DNA of 64,000 bases from Moraxellaceae bacterium. Lineage in GTDB: Bacteria; Pseudomonadota; Gammaproteobacteria; Burkholderiales; Rhodocyclaceae. A program made the position numbers and the translations under genes. Positions 26,422 through 34,821 of this stretch are shown here, in pieces. The stretch spans positions 62,001-126,000 of the forward strand of contig JAVHYF010000008.1 in assembly GCA_031119205.1 (NCBI GenBank). Reading direction: 5' to 3'. The first letter of the stretch is position 1. Every line of letters begins with the position of its first letter. The notes beneath the pieces are model-generated. The model ran no database searches, was not told where the DNA came from, and was given only the letters and a program-made list of their open reading frames with translations.

Positions 26422-27903
26422 TCAGCGGCTGTAACGCGCCGCGTGCTTCATCCCGATCAGGGCCTTGAACGCGCGGCGTGACTCGCCTTCAGCGCCGGCA
26501 CGCGGCACTTCCGGCCGGCCGCGTACGACGAAGCGGCCACTGCCGCGCTCTGCTTTCAGCTCACCATCGCGCACCACGCTGCGGCCGCGGCTGAACACGT
26601 CGGTCGGCCAGCCGGTGAGCGAGCGGCCTTCGTAGGGCGTGTAGCCGACGTTGTCGTGCAGCATGCCGGCGGACACGTCCACCTGGCGCGTCGGGTCCCA
26701 CAGCGCGATGTCGGCGTCGGCACCCACGGCGATGACGCCCTTGCGGCCGGCCATGCCGTAGATGCGCGCGTGGTTGGTGGCGGTCAGCGCGACGAATTGC
26801 TCGATCGTCATGCGGCCCTTCAACACACCTTCCGAGAACAGCAGCGGCAGGCGCAGCTCGATGCCGGGCACGCCGTTGGCCATTTCCTTGAAGGTGGTCT
26901 TGTCGCCCTTGGGTAGCTTGCCTGATGCGTCGAAGCGGTACGGCGCGTGGTCCGATGAATACACGCCCAGCGTACCGTCGAGCAGACCGGCCCACACCGC
27001 CTCCTGCGAGGCCGCGTCGCGCGGCGGCGGGCTGCAGCAGTACTTGGCGCCTTCCATGCCGTCGGCATCGCTGTCGCTGGCTTCGAGGAACAGGTATTGC
27101 GGACAGCTTTCGGCCAGCACGGATGCGCCCATCTGCTGCGCCTTGCGGATGACCTCGATGGTCTCGCCGCCAGACACGTGCACGATCAGCACCGGCACGT
27201 CGACCAGGCGCGACAGCGTGATGGCGCGATTGGTCGCTTCGGTCTCGACCAGCGGGTCGTGCGCCACCGCGTGGAACTTCGGCGCGGTGTGGCCGCGCTC
27301 CAGCAGGCGGTGGGCGATCCAGCGGATCATGTCGTGGTTCTCGGCGTGCATCATCACCAGCGCGCCCAGCTCGCCGGCGGTGTCCATCACGTCGAGCAAC
27401 TGGTAGTCGTCCAGCTTCAGCTTGTCGTAGGTCATGTAGACCTTGAGCGAGCTGATGCCGTCGCGCACCGCCTGCGGCAGGTGCTCGCGCAGCGCGGTCT
27501 CGTCGGGGTTGGTGAGGATCAGGTGGAAGCCGTAGTCGATGACCGCCTTCTCCGCCGCGCGACGATGGTAGTCGGCGAGCACGTCGGGGATGCGGTCGTT
27601 GCGGTGTTGCGCGGCGAAGGACAGGATGGTCGTGGTGCCACCGAAGGCGGCGGACACGGTACCGCTGTAGAAGTCGTCCGCGCACATCACGCCCATGCCG
27701 GACAGCTGTTCGATGTGGCAGTGACTGTCGACGCCACCGGGGAGCACCCAGCGACCTGTCGCGTCGACATCCTCGCGCCCCGGCGGCAGGCCCGGTTGCA
27801 CCGCGACGATCACGCCATCGCGGATGCCGATGTCGGCATTGAATGTCGCGTCCGCATTGCTGATGCGGCCGTTGCGGATGGTGAGGTCGAACTGCGTGTC
27901 CAT
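26422..27903 (-). CDS. Dihydropyrimidinase/D-hydantoinase family amidohydrolase
   Basis: A 493-residue cyclic amidohydrolase that opens five- or six-membered cyclic ureides. The whole two-metal site is visible: H61 and H63 in VDSHCHIEQ, the Lys that is carboxylated in this family at K154 (SSLKVYMTY), H186 (MMHAENH), H242 (IVHVSGG) and D318 (YSSDHAPY). It should therefore be active. It is the second gene of a minus-strand operon, 52 bp after the SDR gene, and divergent from an operon for amidase, racemase, lyase and an ABC importer. The actual ring substrate (hydantoin, dihydropyrimidine, allantoin-like or other) cannot be read from the sequence. Confidence 0.93.
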   Translation of the reverse strand: MDTQFDLTIRNGRISNADATFNADIGIRDGVIVAVQPGLPPGREDVDATGRWVLPGGVDSHCHIEQLSGMGVMCADDFYSGTVSAAFGGTTTILSFAAQHRNDRIPDVLADYHRRAAEKAVIDYGFHLILTNPDETALREHLPQAVRDGISSLKVYMTYDKLKLDDYQLLDVMDTAGELGALVMMHAENHDMIRWIAHRLLERGHTAPKFHAVAHDPLVETEATNRAITLSRLVDVPVLIVHVSGGETIEVIRKAQQMGASVLAESCPQYLFLEASDSDADGMEGAKYCCSPPPRDAASQEAVWAGLLDGTLGVYSSDHAPYRFDASGKLPKGDKTTFKEMANGVPGIELRLPLLFSEGVLKGRMTIEQFVALTATNHARIYGMAGRKGVIAVGADADIALWDPTRQVDVSAGMLHDNVGYTPYEGRSLTGWPTDVFSRGRSVVRDGELKAERGSGRFVVRGRPEVPRAGAEGESRRAFKALIGMKHAARYSR

Positions 27904-27955
27904 GCTGCGGATTCCGTGCGACGAGAGGGCCAGAAAATATTGGAGTCGCGCTGAC

Positions 27956-28735
27956 TCAGAAGGTGCCGGGATAGTGGCCGCCGTCGAGCAGCAGGTTCTG
28001 CCCGGTGATGAAGCCGGCCTGCGCGCTGCACAGGAAGGCGCAGGCATCGCCGAACTCCGCCGGGTCACCCAGGCGGCGTGCCGGGTTGGCCGCGCCGCGC
28101 TCGGCGATCACCGCCTCCACCGTCTTTCCGCTCTTCGCAGCGCCCTGCGCGGCGGTCTCGCGCAGGCGATCGGTATCGAAGGGACCGGGCAGCAGGTTGT
28201 TGATGGTCACGTTGTGGGCCACGGTAACACGCGCCAGTCCGGCGACGAATCCGGTGAGGCCCGAGCGCGCGCCGTTGGATAGACCCAGGATGTCGATGGG
28301 TGCCTTCACCGCGCCGGAGGTGATGTTCACGATGCGGCCGAAGCGGCGCGCGATCATGCCGTCCACGGTGGCCTTGATGAGCGCGATCGGCGTCAGCATG
28401 TTGGCGTCCAGCGCGGCGATCCATGCGTCGCGGTCCCAGTCGCGGAAGTCGCCGGGCTTGGGGCCGCCGGCATTGGTGACGAGGATGTCCGGCTGCGGGC
28501 AGGCCTCCAGCACCGCGGCACGACCGGCCTCGGTGGTGACGTCGGCAGCGACGGTGACGACCTTCACGCCGGTGCTCTGGCGGATTTCCTCGGCGGTGCG
28601 TTCCAGTGCCTCGGCACCGCGCGCCACCAGGGTGAGATTGACGCCATCGCGCGCGAGCGAGAGGGCGCAGGCGCGGCCGAGGCCCTTGCTGGAGGCGCAG
28701 ACGAGCGCGTTGCGGCCAGAGATTCCGAGATCCAT
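27956..28735 (-). CDS. SDR-family protein lacking the catalytic Tyr and Lys
   Basis: A 259-residue short-chain dehydrogenase fold of the beta-ketoacyl-ACP-reductase-like group. The cofactor loop is CASSKGLGRACA and the structural motif LVTNAGG is kept. The catalytic Ser is in NITSGAVKAP, but the Tyr expected 13 residues later is Ser and the following Lys is Arg (LSNGARSG), so the YxxxK pair is missing. A known SDR subgroup (BKR-like) shares this loss, and its activity is unclear. It is the first gene of the minus-strand operon with the hydantoinase and is divergent from LysR. It may still reduce or dehydrate a substrate in another way, or only bind one. Confidence 0.88.
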   Translation of the reverse strand: MDLGISGRNALVCASSKGLGRACALSLARDGVNLTLVARGAEALERTAEEIRQSTGVKVVTVAADVTTEAGRAAVLEACPQPDILVTNAGGPKPGDFRDWDRDAWIAALDANMLTPIALIKATVDGMIARRFGRIVNITSGAVKAPIDILGLSNGARSGLTGFVAGLARVTVAHNVTINNLLPGPFDTDRLRETAAQGAAKSGKTVEAVIAERGAANPARRLGDPAEFGDACAFLCSAQAGFITGQNLLLDGGHYPGTF

Positions 28736-29035
28736 CGCGTGTGTTCCGGTTCGTTGGTGGGGAGAGGCGGATCGCGACGCACGACACGAAGCGCGAACGA
28801 CGCGAGACACCGCCTTGTGCCGCCATTTTCGGCGCTCGCCCGGCACGCGTCGCTTGCCTTTTTGTGGGCCGCTCTTAACGCGCCGTTATGCGCCGCATCG
28901 CTTCACACGCGTTCGCAGGACACATCCCGACACATCGACCCCGAACAATCACCCCGACTTCGGCACAGCGATTGCTAGTTGTAGTCGTCATTAACATCCG
29001 GTTAAGGGCGACGCTGCCCGGTACCGCGTTTCACC
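28736..29035. promoter_or_regulatory. Divergent control region with two LysR-type boxes
   Basis: This 300-bp gap holds no gene. It has two copies of TAAC-N5-GTTA, which is a T-N11-A LysR box: 28876-28888 (spacer GCGCC) and 28992-29004 (spacer ATCCG), the latter extended to TTAAC/GTTAA. They lie 116 bp apart, one nearer the SDR start and one just upstream of the LysR start, as expected for a LysR protein that controls the SDR-hydantoinase operon and itself. Confidence 0.5.
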
Positions 29036-29971
29036 ATGTCGCTGAACCTGCGCCAGATCGAAGTCTTCCGGGCCGTCATGATCACCGGCTCCATCAGCGG
29101 CGCGTCGCAGTTGCTGTTCGTGTCGCAGCCGGCGGTCAGCCGCCTGCTGTCGCACACCGAGTCGCGCGTCGGCTTCGCCCTGTTCGAGCGCATCAAGGGC
29201 CGGCTCTACGCCACGCCCGAGGCCAAGAAGCTGTTCCGCGAGGTGGAACATGTCTACGCCGGCGTGCAGCGCGTGAACACGCTGGCGCGCGAGCTGAGCG
29301 AACACCAGGAGGGCATCCTCAACGTGGTGTCCAGCCCCAGCGTGGGCCAGATGGTGATTCCGCTGGCGATGGCGGCCTTCCGCGAGACGCACCCGCAGGT
29401 GAAGCTGGGTTTCCAGTTCCTCGGCTTCGCGCCGCTGGTGGAGCGCCTGCTCAACCGCCAGGCCGATCTCGGCGTGACCATCCTGCCGGTGGAGCACCCC
29501 AATATAGAGTCCACGCCGTTGGGCAGCGGCCGCCTGGTGTGCATCTGCCCGGTCAATCACCCGCTGGCGCTGCAGGCCTCGCTGGTCGCCACCGACCTGC
29601 TGTCCTACCCGCTGATCGCCTACGACCGCGCCTCGCCCTTCGGTGTACTGGTAAGCGGCATGTTCGAAGCGGAAGGCGCCAGCTACCGCACCGCCATCGA
29701 AGTGGGCTCGCCGCAGAACGCCTGCGCGCTGGTGATGGCCGGCGCGGGCATCGCCATCGTCGATGAATTCTCGGTACGCAGCTGGCCGAGCAGCCAGCTG
29801 GCGGTGCGTCCCATCGAAAATGCACCGAGCGTGCGCGCCAACCTGGTGCATACCCGCTTCGAACCGCTGTCGCAGATCGCCCAGACTTTCATCGCCGTAC
29901 TCCAGCAGCTCATGCAGAGCGAAGGATTCCGCTCGGACCCCGCTTTGGTGCAGGAGTCTGCGCAGGAATAA
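29036..29971 (+). CDS. LysR-family regulator of the ureide/amide catabolic block
   Basis: A 311-residue LysR protein with helix-turn-helix QIEVFRAVMITGSISGASQL and VSQPAVSRLLSHTESRVGFA, and an effector domain (about 92-295). It resembles regulators of opine and amino-acid catabolism such as OccR/NocR and LysR-type regulators of lysine genes. Its position between two diverging operons that encode import and breakdown of one compound makes it the likely specific activator. The coinducer is probably the substrate or an intermediate. Confidence 0.92.
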   Translation: MSLNLRQIEVFRAVMITGSISGASQLLFVSQPAVSRLLSHTESRVGFALFERIKGRLYATPEAKKLFREVEHVYAGVQRVNTLARELSEHQEGILNVVSSPSVGQMVIPLAMAAFRETHPQVKLGFQFLGFAPLVERLLNRQADLGVTILPVEHPNIESTPLGSGRLVCICPVNHPLALQASLVATDLLSYPLIAYDRASPFGVLVSGMFEAEGASYRTAIEVGSPQNACALVMAGAGIAIVDEFSVRSWPSSQLAVRPIENAPSVRANLVHTRFEPLSQIAQTFIAVLQQLMQSEGFRSDPALVQESAQE

Positions 29972-29990
29972 AGCATGAGCTGATGTTAAG

Positions 29991-30018
29991 GGTGTCGCTC
30001 ATAAAAGCACGCGACACC
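29991..30018. promoter_or_regulatory. Inverted repeat between LysR and the DHDPS-like operon
   Basis: GGTGTCGC, 12-base spacer, GCGACACC, 20 bp after the LysR stop. The half-site GTTAAGGG at 29984-29991 resembles the right half of the LysR box at 28992. The repeat may be an operator or a hairpin for the operon that begins at 30074. There is no T-run. Confidence 0.35.
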
Positions 30019-30073
30019 GTGCGGGGCGGTTTCGAATAATGGCCTCAACGCAACACCACACGGCCATTCAAAC

Positions 30074-31015
30074 ATGAGCACGCTAGCCCCTCTTTCCGAC
30101 CGTCTCGCCACCGCAAAAGGCGTCTTCACGATCTGCCCGACGCCCTTCTCCACCGATGGCTCGCTGGACCTCGCCAGCATCGCTTCGCTGGTGGATTTCC
30201 AGATCGAAGCCGGCGTCAACGGCCTGGCCATCCTCGGCTTCCTCGGCGAGTCGCACAAGCTGTCGCAGGACGAGCGCAGCCAGGTCATCCGCACATTCAT
30301 CAAGCACACCCGTAGCCGCGTGCCGGTATGGGTCGGCGTGCGCGCACTCGGCGTAGCCGGTGCCATCGAACAGGCCCGCGAGGCAGAAGCGCTGGGCGCC
30401 GAAGCGGTCTTCGTCGCGCCGCTGGACACCACTGCCGACGCGGTGCAGTTCGACTACTACCGCAGCGTCGCGCAGGCCGTGAAGATCCCCGTCGTCATCC
30501 ACGATTTCCCGGACTCCTTCGGCACCGAGATCGGCGCCGACCTGGTGGCGCGCCTGGGCCGCGAAGGCGGCGTCGGCATGATCAAGATGGAAGAGCCGCC
30601 GGTGGGCCAGAAGATCTCGCGCATCCTGGAACTCGCGCAGGGCAGCACCAAGATCTTCGGTGGCCTGGGTGGCGTCTACTTCCTGGAAGAACTCCAGCGC
30701 GGCGCCGTCGGCACCATGACCGGCTTCGCCTTCCCCGAAATCCTGGTGCGCATCTACGAGCACCACGCCGCCGGCAACTTCGCTGCCGCCGCCGCGACCT
30801 TCGATCGCTACTGCCCGCTGATCCGCTACGAATTCCAGCCCAAGGTCGGCCTCGCGCTGCGCAAGGCCACCTACATGCGCCGTGGCGTGATCGCCTGCGA
30901 CGTCATCCGCTCGCCCGGCATGCGCATGGACCCGATCACGATGCGCGAGCTGGAAGCCACGGTGGAGCGCGTCGGCCTGTCGCTGTCGCATCGCGGCACC
31001 TACAGCATCGCGTGA
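30074..31015 (+). CDS. DHDPS/N-acetylneuraminate lyase superfamily protein, altered active site
   Basis: A 313-residue TIM-barrel class I aldolase/lyase. The Schiff-base Lys is kept (VGMIKMEEPP, near 174). Other DapA signatures are changed: the GTTGE pyruvate-binding loop reads GFLGE, and the Tyr of the YNVPxRTG motif is His in IHDFPDSFG. It is therefore probably neither dihydrodipicolinate synthase nor a sialate lyase. A related role, condensation, retro-aldol or dehydration of a 2-oxo acid made by the pathway, is inferred. It heads the operon with amidase, racemase and importer. No clear ribosome site precedes the ATG. Confidence 0.88.
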   Translation: MSTLAPLSDRLATAKGVFTICPTPFSTDGSLDLASIASLVDFQIEAGVNGLAILGFLGESHKLSQDERSQVIRTFIKHTRSRVPVWVGVRALGVAGAIEQAREAEALGAEAVFVAPLDTTADAVQFDYYRSVAQAVKIPVVIHDFPDSFGTEIGADLVARLGREGGVGMIKMEEPPVGQKISRILELAQGSTKIFGGLGGVYFLEELQRGAVGTMTGFAFPEILVRIYEHHAAGNFAAAAATFDRYCPLIRYEFQPKVGLALRKATYMRRGVIACDVIRSPGMRMDPITMRELEATVERVGLSLSHRGTYSIA

Positions 31016-31071
31016 TCCACGGACACCGCGCGCGCAACACCTACCGTTTTACTTGATTGAGAGAGCCTTCC

Positions 31072-32475
31072 ATGACCGTCGAGATCCACAAGCTGAGCGT
31101 CCGTGAAATCGGTGAGCGTCTGCGCACGAAGCAGCTGACCGCCGCGCAGGTCGTCGAGCATTTCCTCGCCCGCATCGAGAAGCTGCAACCCACGCTGAAC
31201 GCCTTCATCCATGTCGACGTGGAAGGTGCCCGCGCCGCCGCGAAGCACAGCGACGCCCTGTTCGCGAAGGACGAGCCGCGCAGCTGGCTGGAAGGCATCC
31301 CGGTGTCGATCAAGGACAACATCTACGTGGCCGGCATGCCCTTCGTGTTCGGCTCACCGCTGTTCAAGGACAACATCGCGCCGCATGACGAGCTGCCCAT
31401 CGAGCTGCTGCGCGAGGCCGGCGCGATCATCATCGGCAAGACCAACCTGCCGGAGTTCGCCAGCCGCGGCTCCACCTACAACCCGGTGTTCGGCGCCACG
31501 GCGAATCCGTGGAACACGGAACTCACCACCGGCGGTTCCAGCGGTGGTTCGGTGGCCTCGGTGGCGGCCGGCATGGTGCCGCTGTCGCTGGGCACCGATG
31601 GCGGCGGTTCGATCCGCCGCCCCGCCGGCTACACCGGTCTGGTCGGCCTCAAGCCCACGCTGTCGCGCATCCCGCGTGCGGATGGTTTCTCGTCAGTGCT
31701 GTACGACTGCGAAGTGGTCGGCCCCATCGGCCGCACCGTCGACGACGTGCGCCTGATGATGTCGGCGATCGCCCGCCCGCACCGTCGCGACCAGCGCTCG
31801 CGCGGCTTCGCGCCGATGACCGAGTTCACCGGTGCGCCCGGCAAGCTGCGCATCCTCTACGTGCCGCGCTTCGGTGACAGCCCGGTCGACCCGGAAATCG
31901 CCCGCAGCTGTGCGGAAGCCGCCGAGCGCTTCCGCGCCATGGGCCATGAAATCACCGAAGGCGAGCTGCCTTTCGACATCAAACCGGTGAGCGACAACTG
32001 GGCCAAGATCGGCAACGTGTGCATGTCGCTGATGGCGCGCAACAACGCCGCCTTCAAGGACCTGGTGACGCCGGAGTACCGCGACCGTGCGATCACCGGC
32101 GACGGCATCTCCGGCGGCGAGTACCAGGGCGTCATCGAGATCCTCTACCAGCTGCGCTCCGCCGTCGGCCTCGCCTTCGAGCAGTACGACATCATCATGA
32201 CGCCGGCCTCGGCCGCCAACCCCTGGCCGAAGAACGAGCCCTTCCCGCCGGTCATCGACGGCAAGAACGCCGGCCCGCGCGGCCACGCGGTGTTCACCAA
32301 CTGGGTGAACGCCTGCAGCCACCCCGGCCTCACCCTGCCCGCCGCGCCCACCGCGTCCGGCATGCCGATCGGCTTCCAGCTGGTGGCGGACTTCGGTGCC
32401 GACGAGCGCCTGCTGGACCTCGCCAGCCAGTACGAACAGCACCACGAATGGAAGGATCAGTGGCCGGCTTGCTGA
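31072..32475 (+). CDS. Amidase (amidase-signature family)
   Basis: A 467-residue amidase-signature enzyme with the full Ser-cis-Ser-Lys triad: K81 (VSIKDN), S156 (GGSSGGS) and S180 (TDGGGSIRRP), with the 24-residue Ser-Ser spacing of the family. It hydrolyses an amide to acid and ammonia in the cytosol. Downstream of a hydantoinase it could cleave an N-carbamoyl or lactam-derived amide; the substrate is inferred. The ATG at 31072 follows GAGAGAG. It lies 56 bp after the lyase gene in the same operon. Confidence 0.93.
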   Translation: MTVEIHKLSVREIGERLRTKQLTAAQVVEHFLARIEKLQPTLNAFIHVDVEGARAAAKHSDALFAKDEPRSWLEGIPVSIKDNIYVAGMPFVFGSPLFKDNIAPHDELPIELLREAGAIIIGKTNLPEFASRGSTYNPVFGATANPWNTELTTGGSSGGSVASVAAGMVPLSLGTDGGGSIRRPAGYTGLVGLKPTLSRIPRADGFSSVLYDCEVVGPIGRTVDDVRLMMSAIARPHRRDQRSRGFAPMTEFTGAPGKLRILYVPRFGDSPVDPEIARSCAEAAERFRAMGHEITEGELPFDIKPVSDNWAKIGNVCMSLMARNNAAFKDLVTPEYRDRAITGDGISGGEYQGVIEILYQLRSAVGLAFEQYDIIMTPASAANPWPKNEPFPPVIDGKNAGPRGHAVFTNWVNACSHPGLTLPAAPTASGMPIGFQLVADFGADERLLDLASQYEQHHEWKDQWPAC

Positions 32476-32506
32476 GCCGCCCACGGATAGCGCCGGGAGC
32501 CAGGCC

Positions 32507-33175
32507 ATGAAGCTGCTGCTGATCAATCCCAATACGAACGCCGCGACCACCCGCATGATGCTGGAGCTCGCGCGTTCGATGGCACCCGCCGACTGGGAGT
32601 GGGAGACGCTGACGGCGGAACGTGGCGCCATGCTGATCGACAACCAGGAGGCGCTGCGCATCGCCGCCGCCGAGGTGGTGGCCATGGAGGCACGCATCCG
32701 CGCACTGCAGCCGGACGCTGTCATCGTCGCCGCCTTCGGCGACCCCGGCATGCAGACCCTGCGCGATTCGCTCGACATCCCGGTGTTCGGCATCGGTGAA
32801 TGCGCGATGCGCGAGGCCGACGCGCTGGGCCTGCCCTTCTCCGTCCTCACCATCACGCCTCGCCTGCGCGAATCGACGCTGGCGCAGATCCGTCGCTACG
32901 GCTGCGAGGCTCACTTCAACACCCTCGTCATCACCGCCGATGACGCCACCGAGACGGCACGCAGCCACGAAACACTGGTCGCCCGCGTCGCCGCCTCCAT
33001 CACCCGTGCCATCCACGAGGATGGGTCGAAGGTCCTGGTCATCGGCGGCGGTCCTGTCGCCGCCGCAGCAAAGTCGCTGGACCAGTCCACGGATATCACC
33101 GTCATCCAGCCGCTGCTCGCAGCCATCAACAAGGCGCGCAGCACTCTCCGTCCCTCTGCCGCCCTCTCTTCGTAA
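32507..33175 (+). CDS. Asp/Glu/hydantoin racemase family protein without the usual cysteines
   Basis: A 222-residue protein of the aspartate/glutamate/hydantoin racemase superfamily, opening with LLLINPNTN and containing the loop VAAFGDPGMQTLRDS. In working hydantoin and allantoin racemases a Cys sits just before F-x-D-P-G and a second Cys in a GC-A-G loop. Here these are Ala (VAAFGDPG) and Gly (VIGGGPVAAAA), so two-base cysteine racemisation looks impossible unless other residues take over. It is followed after 10 bp by the binding-protein gene. It may be a decarboxylase- or isomerase-like relative, as AMDase and maleate isomerase are in this superfamily. Confidence 0.87.
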   Translation: MKLLLINPNTNAATTRMMLELARSMAPADWEWETLTAERGAMLIDNQEALRIAAAEVVAMEARIRALQPDAVIVAAFGDPGMQTLRDSLDIPVFGIGECAMREADALGLPFSVLTITPRLRESTLAQIRRYGCEAHFNTLVITADDATETARSHETLVARVAASITRAIHEDGSKVLVIGGGPVAAAAKSLDQSTDITVIQPLLAAINKARSTLRPSAALSS

Positions 33176-33185
33176 AGGAAGCATC

Positions 33186-34034
33186 ATGCGTAGCCGTTCC
33201 GTCCTGAAACTTTCCTCGCTTGCCGTCGCCGCCGTGCTGGCCAGCTCCATCGCACAGGCCACGCCTGATAACCTGCTGTCGCCGGCCGACTCGGCACTGC
33301 CGCCGTTCTCGATGTCCGACCTCGGCGGTGGCATGAAGGGCCTGACCATCGACCTGGCCGCCGAACTGTCCAAGCAGATCGGCCAGAAACTGAACATCGA
33401 CCCGGCCTCGTGGAGTGCCGCGCTGCCTGGCCTGGCTTCGGGCAAGTACGACCTGCTGCTGGCACCGGTCAACGTGACGCCGGAACGCGCCGCGATGCTG
33501 CTGTTCAGCGAGCCCTATCTCGAGAACGACTTCCTGTTCCTGGTGAAGAAGGACGCACCGGCCATCACCGATCCGGTCGGCTTCAAGGGCAAGACCATCG
33601 CGGTGAACAAGGGCTCGTCGTTCGAAGCCTGGGTGAAGAGCAAGGCCGAAGAGCTGGACCTGAAGGTGGATACCTATGGCTCGGGCGCTGACGCCATCCA
33701 GGCCGTGCAGTCCGGCCGCGCCTTCGGCACGCTGTCCAGCCTGCAGGCCGCCGAGTGGATCGGTGCCAACAACCCGCAGCTGAAGACGAGCTATCGCGTG
33801 CGCACCGGTGCGGTCGCCGCCATCGCGTTCCCGAAGAACAACCCGGAACTGCAGCTGCGCGTCTCCAATGCACTGAAGTGCCTGAAGATGAATGGCGTGC
33901 TGCCCGCCATCTACGAGAAGTGGACCGGCGCCAAGCTGGCCCCGACCTCGCCGACGGTCGTCGTGTATGAAGGCATCGGCGTGAAGGGCTTCGAGGGTTA
34001 CAAGCCCGACGCGCCCAAGCCGGTCTGCAAGTAA
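33186..34034 (+). CDS. Periplasmic solute-binding protein, polar amino acid ABC importer (family 3)
   Basis: A 282-residue binding protein. Signal peptide: MRSRSVLKLSSLAVAAVLA then cleavage near AQA|TP. The mature part is a type II periplasmic fold of SBP family 3 (PPFSMSDLGGGMKGLTIDLA, LFSEPYLENDFLF, KGKTIAVNKGSSFE). It captures the substrate in the periplasm for the ATPase and two permeases encoded next. The genes just upstream encode breakdown enzymes, so the ligand is likely an amino-acid-like amide or ureide. The ATG follows AAAGGAAG. Confidence 0.93.
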   Translation: MRSRSVLKLSSLAVAAVLASSIAQATPDNLLSPADSALPPFSMSDLGGGMKGLTIDLAAELSKQIGQKLNIDPASWSAALPGLASGKYDLLLAPVNVTPERAAMLLFSEPYLENDFLFLVKKDAPAITDPVGFKGKTIAVNKGSSFEAWVKSKAEELDLKVDTYGSGADAIQAVQSGRAFGTLSSLQAAEWIGANNPQLKTSYRVRTGAVAAIAFPKNNPELQLRVSNALKCLKMNGVLPAIYEKWTGAKLAPTSPTVVVYEGIGVKGFEGYKPDAPKPVCK

Positions 34035-34073
34035 GCCCCCCGCCCTCGTGAAACCTGAGAAGTTGCCTTGACC

Positions 34074-34820
34074 ATGCAGAAGAAGATCATTCTGGAAGCC
34101 GTCGACATCAGGAAGGACTACGGCGACCTGCGCGTGCTCAACGGCGTCGACATCCGGGTCCGCGAGGGCGAACTGGTGTCCATCATCGGCCCCTCGGGCT
34201 CCGGCAAGAGCAGCCTGCTGCGCTGCTGCAACCTGCTGGAGCGCCCGACCGCCGGGCAGATCATCTTCGATGGCGAGGACATCACGCGCGACACCGTGAA
34301 CATCAACCGCGTGCGCCAGAACATGGGCATGGTGTTCCAGCAGTTCAACCTGTATCCGCACCTGAACGTGCTGGCCAACGTGAGCCTCGCGCTGCGCTGC
34401 GTCGGCAAGCTCGGCAAGGCGGAGGCCAACGCGGTGGCCATGGAAGCGCTCACCCAGGTGGACATGGCGCACAAACGCGACGCGTTTCCCGGCCAGCTCT
34501 CCGGCGGTCAACAACAACGCGTGGGCATCGCCCGCGCGGTGGCGCTGAATCCCAAGATCATCCTCTTCGACGAGCCGACCAGTGCGCTCGACCCGGAACT
34601 GGTGTCCAGCGTGCTCGCCGTGATGAAGAGCCTGCGCGAACGCGGCATGACCATGCTGGTGGTGACACACGAGATGGGCTTCGCCCGCGACCTGTCCGAC
34701 CGTGTGATCTTCATGGACGGCGGTGTGGTGGCGGCGAACGACACGCCGGATGTGATCTTCTCGTCGCAAGGCAACGAGCGCATGCGCAGCTTCCTGTCGC
34801 GGTTCCTGAACGAGCGCTGA
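34074..34820 (+). CDS. ABC importer ATPase, polar amino acid type (GlnQ/HisP-like)
   Basis: A 248-residue ATPase with Walker [11 protein letters not shown]-loop [10 protein letters not shown], signature [10 protein letters not shown], Walker [13 protein letters not shown] and H-loop VVTHEMG. It powers the importer from the cytosolic face. A TTG two codons upstream (34068) could also start it; the ATG at 34074 is preferred. The gene ends one base before the first permease ATG. Confidence 0.94.
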   Translation: MQKKIILEAVDIRKDYGDLRVLNGVDIRVREGELVSIIGPSGSGKSSLLRCCNLLERPTAGQIIFDGEDITRDTVNINRVRQNMGMVFQQFNLYPHLNVLANVSLALRCVGKLGKAEANAVAMEALTQVDMAHKRDAFPGQLSGGQQQRVGIARAVALNPKIILFDEPTSALDPELVSSVLAVMKSLRERGMTMLVVTHEMGFARDLSDRVIFMDGGVVAANDTPDVIFSSQGNERMRSFLSRFLNER

Positions 34821-34821
34821 G

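Noticed and set aside
30038-30068. AATGGCC/GGCCATT inverted repeat just before the DHDPS-like gene
   Set aside because: Arms of 7 bp with a 17-base gap in GC-rich DNA can occur by chance; nothing else supports a role.
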